From Streptomyces seoulensis (lineage in GTDB: Bacteria; Actinomycetota; Actinomycetes; Streptomycetales; Streptomycetaceae), in assembly GCF_022846655.1 (NCBI RefSeq), contig NZ_AP025667.1, positions 3,013,001 to 3,077,000 on the forward strand: a stretch of 64,000 bases of DNA, in the 5' to 3' direction. Positions 24,394 to 33,141 of this stretch are shown here, piece by piece (the first letter of the stretch is position 1; each line of letters opens with the position of its first letter). The notes below the pieces were generated by a model. That model did no database searches. It worked only from the letters and a program-made list of their open reading frames with translations, and was not told the origin of the DNA. A program made the position numbers and the translations under genes.

Positions 24394-25953
24394 ATGCCTG
24401 CACACGAGGGAACCCGGACGTACGACGCCGTCATCGTCGGCGGGGGACACAACGGCCTGGTCGCGGCCGCCTACCTGGCCCGCGCCGGCCGCTCGGTCCT
24501 GCTGCTGGAGCGGCTCGGTCGCACCGGCGGGGCCGCCGTCTCCAGCCGGCCGTTCGCCGGGGTCGACGCCAGGCTGTCGCGCTACTCCTACCTCGTCAGC
24601 CTGCTGCCGGACAAGATCGTCCGCGACCTCGGGCTGGACTTCCGGGTGCAGGGCCGCACCATCTCCTCGTACACCCCCGTCGAGCGCGGCGGCCGGGCCA
24701 CCGGGCTGCTCGTCGGGGGCGGCGAGGGGCGCACCCGGCGTGCCTTCGCCGAACTGACCGGCGGTGACAGCGAGTTCGCCTCCTGGCAGCGTTTCTACGA
24801 CATGACCGGCGAGGTCGCCCGGCGGGTCTTCCCCACCCTCACCGAACCGCTGCCCACCCGCGCCGAACTGCGCGCCCGGGTCGCCGACGAGGACGCCTGG
24901 CGGGCCCTGTTCGAGGAACCGATCGGAGTCGCCGTCGAGGAGAACTTCCGCGACGACCTGGTGCGCGGCGTCGTCCTCACCGACGCGCTCATCGGCACCT
25001 TCGCCGACGCCCACGACCCCTCCCTCGCCCAGAACCGCTGCTTCCTCTACCACGTCATCGGCGGCGGCACCGGCGCCTGGGACGTACCCGTCGGCGGCAT
25101 GGGCGCCCTCACCGACGCCCTCGCCGGGGCGGCCCGCGCGGCCGGCGCCGAGATCGCCACCGGGCACGAGGCGGTCCGTATCGACACCGACGGCCGCTCC
25201 GCCGAGGTCACCTACCGCACCGCCGACGGCGAAGGCGTCGCCGCCGCCCGCCACGTCCTGGTCAACGCCTCCCCGCGCGAACTGGCGGCCCTCACCGGCG
25301 ACATCGCCCCCGAACCCGCCGAGGGCGCCCAGCTCAAGGTGAACATGCTGCTCAAGCGGCTACCCAGGCTCAAGGACAGCTCCGTCGACCCCCGTGAGGC
25401 GTTCGCCGGGACCTTCCACATCGCCGAGGGCTACCAGCAGCTCGCCACCGCCCACGCCCAGGCGGCCGCCGGTGAACTCCCCGCCGCCCCGCCCTCGGAG
25501 ATCTACTGCCACTCCCTGACCGACCCCACCATCCTCGGCCCCGACCTCGCCGCACGCGGCTACCAGACCCTCACCCTCTTCGGCCTGCACACCCCCGCCC
25601 GCCTCTTCGCCCGGGACAACGACGCCGTACGCGAGGAACTGCTGAAGTCCACCCTCGCCCAGCTCGACGCCCACCTCGCCGAACCCCTCGCGGACTGCCT
25701 GGCCACCGACGCCGACGGCCGCCCCTGCATCGAGGCCAAGACCCCGCTCGACCTCGACCGCGACCTCGGCCTGCCCGGCGGCAACATCTTCCACCGGGCC
25801 CTCACCTGGCCCTACGCCCAGGACGGCACCGGCCGCTGGGGCGTGGAGACCCGGCACGCCAACGTCCTGCTCTGTGGCGCGGGCGCGGTGCGCGGCGGCG
25901 GGGTGAGCGGGGTTCCCGGGCACAACGCGGCGATGGCCGTGCTGGGGGAGTGA
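24394..25953 (+). CDS. FAD-dependent oxidoreductase of the phytoene desaturase/carotenoid isomerase type
   Basis: 519 residues from ATG 24394; the frame stays open for 500 codons upstream only as a shadow of the ankyrin/HEAT gene. The N-terminal dinucleotide fold is VIVGGGHNGLVAAAYLARAG with a following LLLERLGRTGGAAVS, and the C-terminal flavin-binding segment is HANVLLCGAGAVRGGGVSGV with PGHNAAMAVL. The middle part contains GGTGAWDVPVGGMGALTDAL, typical of the CrtI/CrtISO superfamily. No carotenoid genes are near; with the acyl-CoA synthetase 52 bases downstream it more likely acts on a lipid or other hydrophobic substrate. Substrate unknown. Confidence 0.88.
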   Translation: MPAHEGTRTYDAVIVGGGHNGLVAAAYLARAGRSVLLLERLGRTGGAAVSSRPFAGVDARLSRYSYLVSLLPDKIVRDLGLDFRVQGRTISSYTPVERGGRATGLLVGGGEGRTRRAFAELTGGDSEFASWQRFYDMTGEVARRVFPTLTEPLPTRAELRARVADEDAWRALFEEPIGVAVEENFRDDLVRGVVLTDALIGTFADAHDPSLAQNRCFLYHVIGGGTGAWDVPVGGMGALTDALAGAARAAGAEIATGHEAVRIDTDGRSAEVTYRTADGEGVAAARHVLVNASPRELAALTGDIAPEPAEGAQLKVNMLLKRLPRLKDSSVDPREAFAGTFHIAEGYQQLATAHAQAAAGELPAAPPSEIYCHSLTDPTILGPDLAARGYQTLTLFGLHTPARLFARDNDAVREELLKSTLAQLDAHLAEPLADCLATDADGRPCIEAKTPLDLDRDLGLPGGNIFHRALTWPYAQDGTGRWGVETRHANVLLCGAGAVRGGGVSGVPGHNAAMAVLGE

Positions 25954-26005
25954 CAGCGGCCGAGGATCTTGACCTGCGGGTCCGCCGGCCCGAGGATCGG
26001 CTGTC

Positions 26006-27499
26006 ATGACACAGGGACACGGCAGCACCGTCGACGGGGTGCTGCGGCGCAGCGCCCGCCGCACCCCGGCCCGCGTGGCGCTGAAGTACGGCGAACGCGT
26101 CTGGACCTACGCGGAACTGGACGACGCCGTCTCCCGTGCCGCCGCCCTGCTGCTGGCCCAAGGGCTCGACCCGGGCGACCGGGTGGCCGCCTACGGCCAC
26201 AACTCCGACGCCTACCTCATCGCCTTCCTCGGCTGTGCCCGCGCGGGCCTGGTCCACGTCCCCGTCAACCAGAACCTGACCGGCGCCGACCTCGGCTACC
26301 TGCTCGACCAGTCCGGCAGTGCCCTCACCCTGACCGACCCCGCCCTCGCCGACCGGCTCCCGGCCGGCACCCGCACCCTCCCGCTGCGCGACGCGGACGA
26401 CTCCCTGCTCGCCCGCCTGGCCGGCACCCCGCCGTACACCGGGCCGGAGCCGCGCACCGAGGACCTGGTGCAACTGCTCTACACCTCCGGCACCACCGCG
26501 CTGCCCAAGGGCGCGATGATGACCCACCGGGCGCTGGTCCACGAGTACCTCAGCGCGATCACCGCCCTCGACCTGAGCGCGGGCGACCTGCCCGTGCACG
26601 CGCTGCCGCTCTACCACTCGGCGCAGATGCACGTCTTCCTGCTGCCCTACCTCGCCGTCGGCGCGACCAGCACGATCCTCGACGCCCCCGACGGCGACCG
26701 CCTCCTGGACCTGATCGAGACGGGACGCTGCGACAGCCTGTTCGCCCCGCCCACCGTGTGGATCGCGCTCGCCGGCCGCCCCGACTTCGCCGACCGCGAC
26801 CTGAGCGGCCTGCGCAAGGCGTACTACGGCGCGTCGGTCATGCCGGTGCCCGTGCTGGAGCGGCTGCGCGAACGCCTGCCGAAGCTCGCCTTCTACAACT
26901 GCTTCGGACAGAGCGAGATCGGCCCGCTCGCCACCGTCCTCGCCCCGAACGAGCACAAGGGCCGCCTCGACTCCTGCGGCCGGACCGTGCTGTTCGTGGA
27001 CGCCCGCGTGGTCGACGAGGAGGGGCGGGACGTGCCGGACGGCACCCCCGGCGAGATCGTCTACCGCTCGCCCCAGTTGTGCGAGGGCTACTGGGACAAG
27101 CCCGACGAGACCGCCGCCGCCTTCCGCGACGGCTGGTTCCGCTCCGGCGACCTCGCGGTCCGGGACGCCGACGGATACTTCCGAATCGTCGACCGGGTGA
27201 AGGACGTCATCAACTCCGGCGGCGTGCTGGTCGCCTCCCGCCAGGTCGAGGACGCCCTCTACACCCACGAGGCGGTCGCCGAGGCCGCCGTGATCGGGCT
27301 GCCCGACGAGCGCTGGATCGAGGCCGTCACCGCGGTCGTCGTCCCCCGGGGCGACGTCACCGAGGAGGCCCTCATCGCCCATGTCCGCGAGGAGCTGCCC
27401 GCCTTCAAGGCGCCCAAGCGCGTCCACTTCGTCGCCGAACTCCCGCGCAACGCCAGCGGCAAGATCCTCAAGCGGGAGCTGCGCGACCGGCTCGGCTAG
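26006..27499 (+). CDS. Long-chain acyl-CoA synthetase/AMP-dependent ligase
   Basis: 497 residues, ATG 26006. ANL-superfamily motifs: phosphate-binding loop LLYTSGTTALPKGA (158-170), the YNCFGQSE motif, GDLAVRDADGYFRIVDR with the hinge, and the C-terminal catalytic Lys in NASGKILKREL (about Lys486). It should activate a carboxylic acid to acyl-AMP and then acyl-CoA in the cytoplasm; the size and fit are closest to FadD-type ligases. It follows the oxidoreductase by 52 bases and is likely in the same transcript. Its TAG stop overlaps the stop of the convergent phenylacetate-CoA ligase in the palindrome CTAG. Confidence 0.92.
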   Translation: MTQGHGSTVDGVLRRSARRTPARVALKYGERVWTYAELDDAVSRAAALLLAQGLDPGDRVAAYGHNSDAYLIAFLGCARAGLVHVPVNQNLTGADLGYLLDQSGSALTLTDPALADRLPAGTRTLPLRDADDSLLARLAGTPPYTGPEPRTEDLVQLLYTSGTTALPKGAMMTHRALVHEYLSAITALDLSAGDLPVHALPLYHSAQMHVFLLPYLAVGATSTILDAPDGDRLLDLIETGRCDSLFAPPTVWIALAGRPDFADRDLSGLRKAYYGASVMPVPVLERLRERLPKLAFYNCFGQSEIGPLATVLAPNEHKGRLDSCGRTVLFVDARVVDEEGRDVPDGTPGEIVYRSPQLCEGYWDKPDETAAAFRDGWFRSGDLAVRDADGYFRIVDRVKDVINSGGVLVASRQVEDALYTHEAVAEAAVIGLPDERWIEAVTAVVVPRGDVTEEALIAHVREELPAFKAPKRVHFVAELPRNASGKILKRELRDRLG

Positions 27500-28791
27500 C
27501 GCGGGCGCAGGTCCACGATGCGGCGGATCTTGCCCACCGAGCGCTCCAGCGACTCCGGCTCCACGATCTCCACGGACACCGACACCCCGATGCCGTCCTT
27601 CGCCGCCGCCGCGATCGACCGGGCCGCCGTCTCCCGCACCTCCGGCGTGGCACCGGGACGCGCCTCCGCCCGCACGGTGAGCGCGTCCATGCGCCCCTCC
27701 CGCGTCAGCCGGAGCTGGAAGTGCGGCGCCACACCGGGGGTGCGCAGCACGATCTCCTCGATCTGGGTCGGGAACAGGTTGACCCCGCGCAGGATCACCA
27801 TGTCGTCGCTGCGCCCGGTGATCTTCTCCATCCGCCGGAACACCCGCGCCGTCCCCGGCAGCAGCCGGGTCAGGTCCCGCGTCCGGTAGCGGACGATCGG
27901 CATGGCCTCCTTGGTGAGCGAGGTGAACACCAACTCGCCCCGCTCGCCCTCCGGCAGCACCTCACCGGTGATCGGGTCCACCACCTCCGGGTAGAAGTGG
28001 TCCTCCCACACGTGCAGACCGTCCTTGGTCTCCACGCACTCCTGCGCCACCCCCGGACCGATCACCTCCGACAGCCCGTAGATGTCCACGGCGTCGATGG
28101 CGAACCGCTCCTCGATCTCCCGCCGCATGCTCTCCGTCCACGGCTCGGCCCCGAACACCCCCACCCGGAGCGAGGTGGAGCGCGGGTCCACCCCCTGCCG
28201 CTCGAACTCGTCCAGCAGCGTCAGCATGTACGAGGGCGTGACCATGATGACGCCGGGCCCGAGATCCTGGATCAGCCGCACCTGCCGGGACGTCATGCCG
28301 CCGGAGGCGGGCACCACCGTGCAGCCCAGCCGCTCGGCACCGTAGTGCGCGCCCAGTCCTCCGGTGAACAGGCCATAGCCGTACGCCACATGGACGATGT
28401 CACCAGGTCGCCCGCCCGCGGCACGGATCGAGCGGGCCACCATGTCCGCCCACACCGAAAGGTCGTTGTCGGTGTAGCCGACCACCGTGGGCAGCCCCGT
28501 CGTCCCACTGGAGGCGTGCAGCCGCCGCACCCGCTCCCTGGGCACCGCGAACATCCCGTACGGGTAGTTCGCCCGCAGGTCCGCCTTGGTGGTGAACGGG
28601 AAGTGCGCGAGGTCGGCGAGCGACCGGCAGTCCTCGGGGCGCACCCCTGCCTTGTCGAAGGACTCCCGGTAGAACGGCACATGGGCGTAGGCGTGCCCCA
28701 GTGAGGCGCGCAGCCGCTCCAACTGGAGCGCACGCAGTTCCTCGGGCCCGAGCCGCTCGCCCGCGTCCAGCAGGTCCGTCTCATCCGCCAT
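27496..28791 (-). CDS. paaK: Phenylacetate-CoA ligase
   Basis: 431 residues; ATG 28791 with GAGGGGAAG upstream is preferred to a start 18 bases earlier. PaaK signatures: YAHVPFYRESFDKAG, LASSGTTG-like phosphate loop at 94-99 (ASSGTTGLPTVVGYT), FGAEPWTESMRREIEE, DIYGLSEVIGPGVAQEC and DDMVILRGVNLFPTQIEE. It activates phenylacetate to phenylacetyl-CoA, the entry step of the paa pathway, but no paaABCDE oxygenase genes are in the window. The inverted repeat at 28827-28844 upstream resembles a TetR-type operator and may be the site for a PaaR-like repressor coded elsewhere. Confidence 0.92.
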   Translation of the reverse strand: MADETDLLDAGERLGPEELRALQLERLRASLGHAYAHVPFYRESFDKAGVRPEDCRSLADLAHFPFTTKADLRANYPYGMFAVPRERVRRLHASSGTTGLPTVVGYTDNDLSVWADMVARSIRAAGGRPGDIVHVAYGYGLFTGGLGAHYGAERLGCTVVPASGGMTSRQVRLIQDLGPGVIMVTPSYMLTLLDEFERQGVDPRSTSLRVGVFGAEPWTESMRREIEERFAIDAVDIYGLSEVIGPGVAQECVETKDGLHVWEDHFYPEVVDPITGEVLPEGERGELVFTSLTKEAMPIVRYRTRDLTRLLPGTARVFRRMEKITGRSDDMVILRGVNLFPTQIEEIVLRTPGVAPHFQLRLTREGRMDALTVRAEARPGATPEVRETAARSIAAAAKDGIGVSVSVEIVEPESLERSVGKIRRIVDLRPR

Positions 28792-28826
28792 CGGGACTTC
28801 CCCTCGCACGCGACACGCAATACGGA

Positions 28827-28844
28827 CGACCGATCATTCGGTCG
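28827..28844. promoter_or_regulatory. TetR-type operator upstream of paaK
   Basis: CGACCGA (28827-28833), four bases, TCGGTCG (28838-28844): perfect inverted repeat centred 45 bases before the paaK start. The ACCG...CGGT halves are the usual form for TetR-family regulators of acyl-CoA and phenylacetate genes. Confidence 0.6.
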
Positions 28845-29028
28845 ATCTTGCCGAGGCCAGTAATTCAGGCCATCGGGCCCCGGGCAAGAGGCAGGCCGGG
28901 ATTTTTCCGCGCGCGGCCCGGCGCCCGCGTACACCCACCCGCCCCAAGGTCCCCCTCACGTGGCCTGTGCGCCGTCCTGGCCGGTCGCTAGGCTGAGCCG
29001 CGGACGACGTAATGGGAGGAGCACGGAC

Positions 29029-29271
29029 GTGGCCGAGAGCACCATCCAGCAGCAGTCGCTCACGGGCTGGGACAAGCCGGACCTGGACCTCAGCGGGGCC
29101 CAGTGGCAGTCCAGCAGCAGGGGTCTGGGCGACGTCCAGATCGCCTTCGTCGAGGGCTTCATCGCCATGCGCAACAGCCGCCGCCCCGAGAGCCCCTCCC
29201 TGATCTTCACCCCCGCCGAATGGGGCGCCTTCGTCTCCGGGGCCCGCGAGGGCGAGTTCGACCTCACCTGA
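29029..29271 (+). CDS. DUF397 domain protein
   Basis: 80 residues, GTG 29029 with GGAGGA eight bases upstream. DUF397 pattern: WQSSSRGLGDVQIAFVEGFI, AMRNSRRPESPSLIFTPAEW and AFVSGAREGEFD at the C-terminus. These small proteins are normally coded beside an XRE-type regulator that they antagonise; none is adjacent here. The 160 bases after it, before the universal stress protein gene, hold nothing recognisable. Confidence 0.9.
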   Translation: MAESTIQQQSLTGWDKPDLDLSGAQWQSSSRGLGDVQIAFVEGFIAMRNSRRPESPSLIFTPAEWGAFVSGAREGEFDLT

Positions 29272-29430
29272 TCCGCCCGGCGCCCTGTGGCCGGAGCCGA
29301 CCGGGGGTGTTCCGGCCGCAATCGCCGGACACGCGCCCCGCGGCGCCTCGCCGGGAGGGCCGCCTGAGCGAGGCTGGCCCCGACAAGAGGCCCGCCCCGG
29401 CACGGGGGCATCTTCCGGAGGTGAGGAACG

Positions 29431-30333
29431 ATGAGCGCTGCGCCGGTCATCGCCGCGGTCGACGGTTCCGAGGACAGCCTGCGCGCCCTGGACTGGGCCC
29501 TTCAGGCCGCCCGCCGCCGTGTCGCACCGCTGCGCGTCATGCATGTGCGCCAGTACGCGGCCTGGGGCGAGGCCGACATCATCGTCGCCGACCCGCCCGA
29601 CGAGAGCGGCGACCCCGTCCTCGACGAGGTGCGCGCCAGGCTCGCGGAGCGCACCGACCTGCCCACCGTGGAGTACGTCGCCGTCGAGGGCGTACCCGGC
29701 GCTGTCCTGCCCGAACTCGGCGCCGACGCCCAACTGCTGGTCCTCGGATCACGCGGCCGGGGCGGCTTCGCCAGCCTGCTCCTCGGCTCGAACTCCCTCG
29801 CCGCCGCCCGTGACGCCTCCTGCCCGGTGGTCGTCGTCCCCCGGCCCGGCCGCGAGGTGCACGCCGAACCACCGGAGCGGCCCGGCCCCCGGGTCGTCGT
29901 CGGGCTGCACGTCGACAGCCCCGACGACGGCGTCCTCGGCTTCGCCTTCGCCGAGGCGGCACTGCTCGGCGCCCGCCTCCAGGTGATCGCCGCCTACCCC
30001 TGGCCCGTCCAGACCTGGTCCGCCCCCGGCCAGCTCGTCCCGCCGCCCATCGACCAGATCGCCGTCGAGAGCGAGACCCGCGTCCTCGCCGAAGGCTTCC
30101 TCGACCCGCTGCGCGCCCAGTTCCCCGACGTCGAGGCGGAGGCCGAGGCGCTGCCGGGCGACGCCGCCGGGCATCTCGTCGCCCTCTCGGCGGGCGCCGA
30201 TCTCGTCGTCGTCGGCCGCCACCGGCGCCGGCTGCTCGTGCCCGCGCGCATGCTGGGCTCGGTCACCCAGGCGGTCCTGCTGCACGCGGCGAGCCCCGTC
30301 GCCGTGATCCCCGCCGCCCCGGCCGAGGAATGA
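29431..30333 (+). CDS. Universal stress protein with two UspA domains
   Basis: 300 residues, ATG 29431. Each half starts with a nucleotide-binding fold strand (VIAAVDGSEDSLRALDWALQ and VVVGLHVDSPDDGVLGFAFA). The first domain has the ATP-binding G-x2-G-x9-G-S form (GSRGRGGFASLLLGSNS), while the second has GRHRRRLLVPARMLGS, in which the second Gly is missing, so only the first half may bind ATP. Tandem Usp proteins act in dormancy, hypoxia and redox stress in actinomycetes. No SigB-type promoter was found upstream. Confidence 0.93.
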   Translation: MSAAPVIAAVDGSEDSLRALDWALQAARRRVAPLRVMHVRQYAAWGEADIIVADPPDESGDPVLDEVRARLAERTDLPTVEYVAVEGVPGAVLPELGADAQLLVLGSRGRGGFASLLLGSNSLAAARDASCPVVVVPRPGREVHAEPPERPGPRVVVGLHVDSPDDGVLGFAFAEAALLGARLQVIAAYPWPVQTWSAPGQLVPPPIDQIAVESETRVLAEGFLDPLRAQFPDVEAEAEALPGDAAGHLVALSAGADLVVVGRHRRRLLVPARMLGSVTQAVLLHAASPVAVIPAAPAEE

Positions 30334-30403
30334 CCCCGTGCGGGCCATGCCGAGGGGGCTCCCGCACGCCGCCGTGCCGGTCCGGGCACGTACCATTGGC
30401 CGC

Positions 30404-30901
30404 ATGTCGTTCCTCCGCCGCCGCAGCGCCACTCCCGCCGGACCAGACTTCGACGTGCTGGCCATGGACCCCGGCGACTGGCCCGGCAACCTCGGCGCGG
30501 GCCTGCTGCCCGCCCCCGACGGCACGTGCCAGGGCGTCTTCCTGCGCTACGACCTGTTCGGCGGCCGCGGCCCGGCCATGATCATCGGCAACCTCCCCGA
30601 GGGCTCCCCGGCCCGCGAGACCGCCGAGGGCGAGATCCCCTTCGAGGTCGCCCAGTTGCTGCTTGCGCTGGACAACGACGAGGAGGTCACCGTCGTCGGC
30701 TCCGAGGACACCCCCGTCCTCCAGGGCGACAACCTGCTGATCGTGCGTCGCCTCAAGCTCTCCGAGGGCCGGATCTCCTGCGTGCAGTTCGACCGCAGCG
30801 ACGGCGTCCTGGTGACCATCGCCGCCTGGGACCGCCCCATCACCGACGACCTCTACGCCCTGCTGAAGCCGCTCCCGGCGGAGCTTTTCCAGCAGGGCTG
30901 A
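30404..30901 (+). CDS. Conserved hypothetical protein
   Basis: 165 residues, ATG 30404. No ribosome binding site precedes it, but TACCAT lies seven bases before the ATG, which suggests a leaderless transcript. The protein begins MSFLRRRSATP and looks like a compact alpha/beta domain (CQGVFLRYDLFGGRGPAMII, VAQLLLALDNDEEVTVVGSE, VLVTIAAWDRPITDDLYALL). I do not recognise the family. No signal peptide or membrane helix. The stop lies nine bases from the stop of the convergent amidase gene. Confidence 0.75.
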   Translation: MSFLRRRSATPAGPDFDVLAMDPGDWPGNLGAGLLPAPDGTCQGVFLRYDLFGGRGPAMIIGNLPEGSPARETAEGEIPFEVAQLLLALDNDEEVTVVGSEDTPVLQGDNLLIVRRLKLSEGRISCVQFDRSDGVLVTIAAWDRPITDDLYALLKPLPAELFQQG

Positions 30902-30910
30902 GGCGGGCCG

Positions 30911-32878
30911 CTAGCGGCGGACGGCCGACAGGTCCACGTCCGCCGCGCGGACGAACCCGACCCGGTGGCCGTACTGGATCTCGTAGTACAGGTCCTTGCC
31001 GGCGATCACCTGGTGCGAGTCCTCGGTGAAGGTGACGGCGTAGTAGTACTCGCCCGGCATCCGGTCGCCGACCACGTACTTCTGCCCGGCCGGGATCGTG
31101 TACGGCAGCGGCACCACCGACTGCGCCGGTACGCCCGCCGGGTACGCCTCCTTCTCCGGGTAGGCGCGGCCGTACACCGGGACGCTCGCCAGGCCCGCCT
31201 TCGGGGTGATCGTGGCCCCGGACGCGGAGACCGCCGTGGGCTCGCGGTGCGGGTTGCGGAACCACGCCTTCTGGCCCAGGTACCAGATCGCCGTCCAGTC
31301 GCCCCAGCGTCCGGCGACCGCGTACTGCTGACCGGTGGAGACCCGCGAGGACAGGTCGTTGACCCCGTCGGTCGGCACGGTGCCCAGGCCGATGTCCTTG
31401 ATCAGCGGCGCGTTCACGTCGTGGTCGGAGTACAGCCGCACCTCACCGGAACCGTGCGCGGGGCAGGGCTCGCCCTTCGTCGTGCAGCCCGTGTACACCG
31501 GCTGGTTGGCGGCGTAGTCCGGCAGGATCGTCACCAGTGACGAACGGCTGGTGCCCGTGCGCTCGAAGGGGCGGCCGAGCAGCTCGAAGTAGTGCCGCCA
31601 GTCCCAGTACGGGCCGGGGTCGGTGTGCATACCGGGAACGGTGGATGCCGTCGGACCGGGCACGTTCTCATGGCCCAGGATGTGCTGCCGGTCCAGCGGC
31701 ACCCCGTAGGCGCGGGACAGGTACTTCACCAGCCGGGCCGAGGAGCGGTACATCGCCTCCGTGTACCAGGCGTCCGGATCGGTGAGGAAGCCCTCGTGCT
31801 CGATGCCCACGGAGCGGGCGTTCACATCCCAGTTCCCCGCGTGCCAGGCGACGTCCTTCGCCTTCACATGCTGGGCGATCAACCCGTCGGTCGAGCGGAT
31901 CGTGTAGTTCCAGGACACATAGGTCGGGTCCTGGATCAGGTTCATCACCCCGTCCCAGCCGCCCTCGGTGTCATGGATGACGATGTACCTGACACGCTCG
32001 GCCGCCGGGCGGACGCCCAGGTCGTGGTTGCCGTAGTCGTTGTCCCCGAACTCCTCGTACGGCGCCGGGACCGACACGCACGACACCGACCTCGGGCACT
32101 CGACGTCGCCCGCCCGTGGCGCGCGCAGCCCGGTCCGCTTCAACTGGGCCGTGTCGGCGCGCAGTCGGGGGCTCGCCGCCAGCTCGACCCGCTGGCCGGC
32201 GTCGGTGGTGCGGCGCTCGCCGGTGCGCAGCACCTCGTACACGTCGTCCGCGTACGCGGCGGCCGTCGCCGTGTCGTCGGCGGCGGAGAACTCGGCCACC
32301 GCGCCGTACCAGCCGGACGGGTCGGCGCTGAGCGGCTCGCCCAGCTCCCGTTGTGCGGAGGCCAGCAGCGCGGCGCCGCCGGCGATGTTGGCGGCCGGAT
32401 CGGTGCGCAGCCGGGTGGCCGGGAGGCCGGTCAGCTCCGCCGCGCGGCGCAGCGTGGTCAGCCGGGCGGGCAGCTCCGCCGGGGCGGGCGCCTTGGCGTC
32501 GGGGTGCAGGGCGGCGCGGGCGCTGTCGCCGCGGGCGTCCTCGGTCCCCTCCGCGTGGTGCTCGGTCGCGGTCAGCGCGGTGCGGGCGTCGGTGAGGTGC
32601 ATCGGGCCGTAGCCGCCACTGACGCTGGGCGCCCCGGCGTGTGCGTCCCAGCGGGATTGGAGGTAGGAGACGGCCAGCAGCACGTTCCGGGGCACGTGGT
32701 ACTGGGCCGCCGCGCTGTCGAAGGCGCGCTGGAGCTGGTCGGCCTGGGGAGCGGTGGGCGCGGCCGGTGCGGCGCCGAGCAGCGGCAGCACCAGGGCGGC
32801 CGAGACGAGCGTTCCGGCGGTCCGCTTCAGGCGTCTGACGCCGGGTACGGACGACGGGGCGGGGGCGAATCCTCGCAA
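30911..32878 (-). CDS. Secreted N-acetylmuramoyl-L-alanine amidase
   Basis: 655 residues, TTG 32878 with AGGAGG five bases upstream. A signal peptide (basic RRLKRTAGTL, core VSAALVLPLLGAAPA) leads into a 230-residue helical region with AVSYLQSRWDAHAGAPSVSG, similar to lytic-transglycosylase-like segments. The Amidase_2 domain runs from about 295: IVIHDTEGGWDGV with zinc-ligand His302, SVGIEHEGF, and HILGHENVPG. The last 200 residues contain SH3-like modules (QYAVAGRWGDWTAIWYLGQK, YVVGDRMPGEYYYAVTF) that may bind the wall. It cleaves the amide between muramic acid and the stem peptide. Own promoter at 32935-32963. Confidence 0.92.
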   Translation of the reverse strand: MRGFAPAPSSVPGVRRLKRTAGTLVSAALVLPLLGAAPAAPTAPQADQLQRAFDSAAAQYHVPRNVLLAVSYLQSRWDAHAGAPSVSGGYGPMHLTDARTALTATEHHAEGTEDARGDSARAALHPDAKAPAPAELPARLTTLRRAAELTGLPATRLRTDPAANIAGGAALLASAQRELGEPLSADPSGWYGAVAEFSAADDTATAAAYADDVYEVLRTGERRTTDAGQRVELAASPRLRADTAQLKRTGLRAPRAGDVECPRSVSCVSVPAPYEEFGDNDYGNHDLGVRPAAERVRYIVIHDTEGGWDGVMNLIQDPTYVSWNYTIRSTDGLIAQHVKAKDVAWHAGNWDVNARSVGIEHEGFLTDPDAWYTEAMYRSSARLVKYLSRAYGVPLDRQHILGHENVPGPTASTVPGMHTDPGPYWDWRHYFELLGRPFERTGTSRSSLVTILPDYAANQPVYTGCTTKGEPCPAHGSGEVRLYSDHDVNAPLIKDIGLGTVPTDGVNDLSSRVSTGQQYAVAGRWGDWTAIWYLGQKAWFRNPHREPTAVSASGATITPKAGLASVPVYGRAYPEKEAYPAGVPAQSVVPLPYTIPAGQKYVVGDRMPGEYYYAVTFTEDSHQVIAGKDLYYEIQYGHRVGFVRAADVDLSAVRR

Positions 32879-32934
32879 TGCGGCCTCCTGTGACGGGCGG
32901 GGCGTGGCGGGACGGGCGGCGCCGGGCTGGGTCA

Positions 32935-32963
32935 GTGGTACCGGCTTGTCGACGATCCGTCAA
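32935..32963 (-). promoter_or_regulatory. Candidate vegetative promoter of the amidase gene
   Basis: On the minus strand TTGACG (32963-32958), 17 bases, TACCAC (32940-32935). Leader of about 50 bases. I looked for a c-di-AMP riboswitch here, as seen before some wall hydrolase genes, and saw none. Confidence 0.5.
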
Positions 32964-33088
32964 TGATGCCCTCGGGAAGGCGATTTCCCACGTCACAAAG
33001 GGTTTCGGGCGAGTTTCGCGCTGATGGGGCGCGGGCCTGCGGGGCGTCAGTGGCGTATACCAGTGACCCCCCGCCCCGCAGGCCCGGA

Positions 33089-33122
33089 ACCGCGGTGCGC
33101 CGCCGCTCGGGCGCACCGCGGT
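33089..33122. terminator. Terminator hairpin after the phosphotransferase gene
   Basis: ACCGCGGTGCGCC (33089-33101), loop of eight, GGCGCACCGCGGT (33110-33122): perfect 13-base stem 20 bases beyond the stop of the leftward phosphotransferase gene. Confidence 0.7.
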
Positions 33123-33141
33123 GTTCTGGTGGCGAGCGCAG

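Noticed and set aside
24394..25953. Link of the phytoene-desaturase-like gene to the litR/litS locus as a carotenoid gene
   Set aside because: It is more than 20 kb away, paired with an acyl-CoA synthetase, and no other carotenoid gene is present.
25969..28704. A 911-codon rightward frame across the two CoA ligase genes
   Set aside because: It is out of frame with the acyl-CoA synthetase and antisense to paaK, with Arg/Pro-rich content typical of a shadow.
32879..33060. c-di-AMP riboswitch upstream of the amidase gene
   Set aside because: I did not find the expected conserved stems or sequence blocks; only an ordinary promoter is visible.
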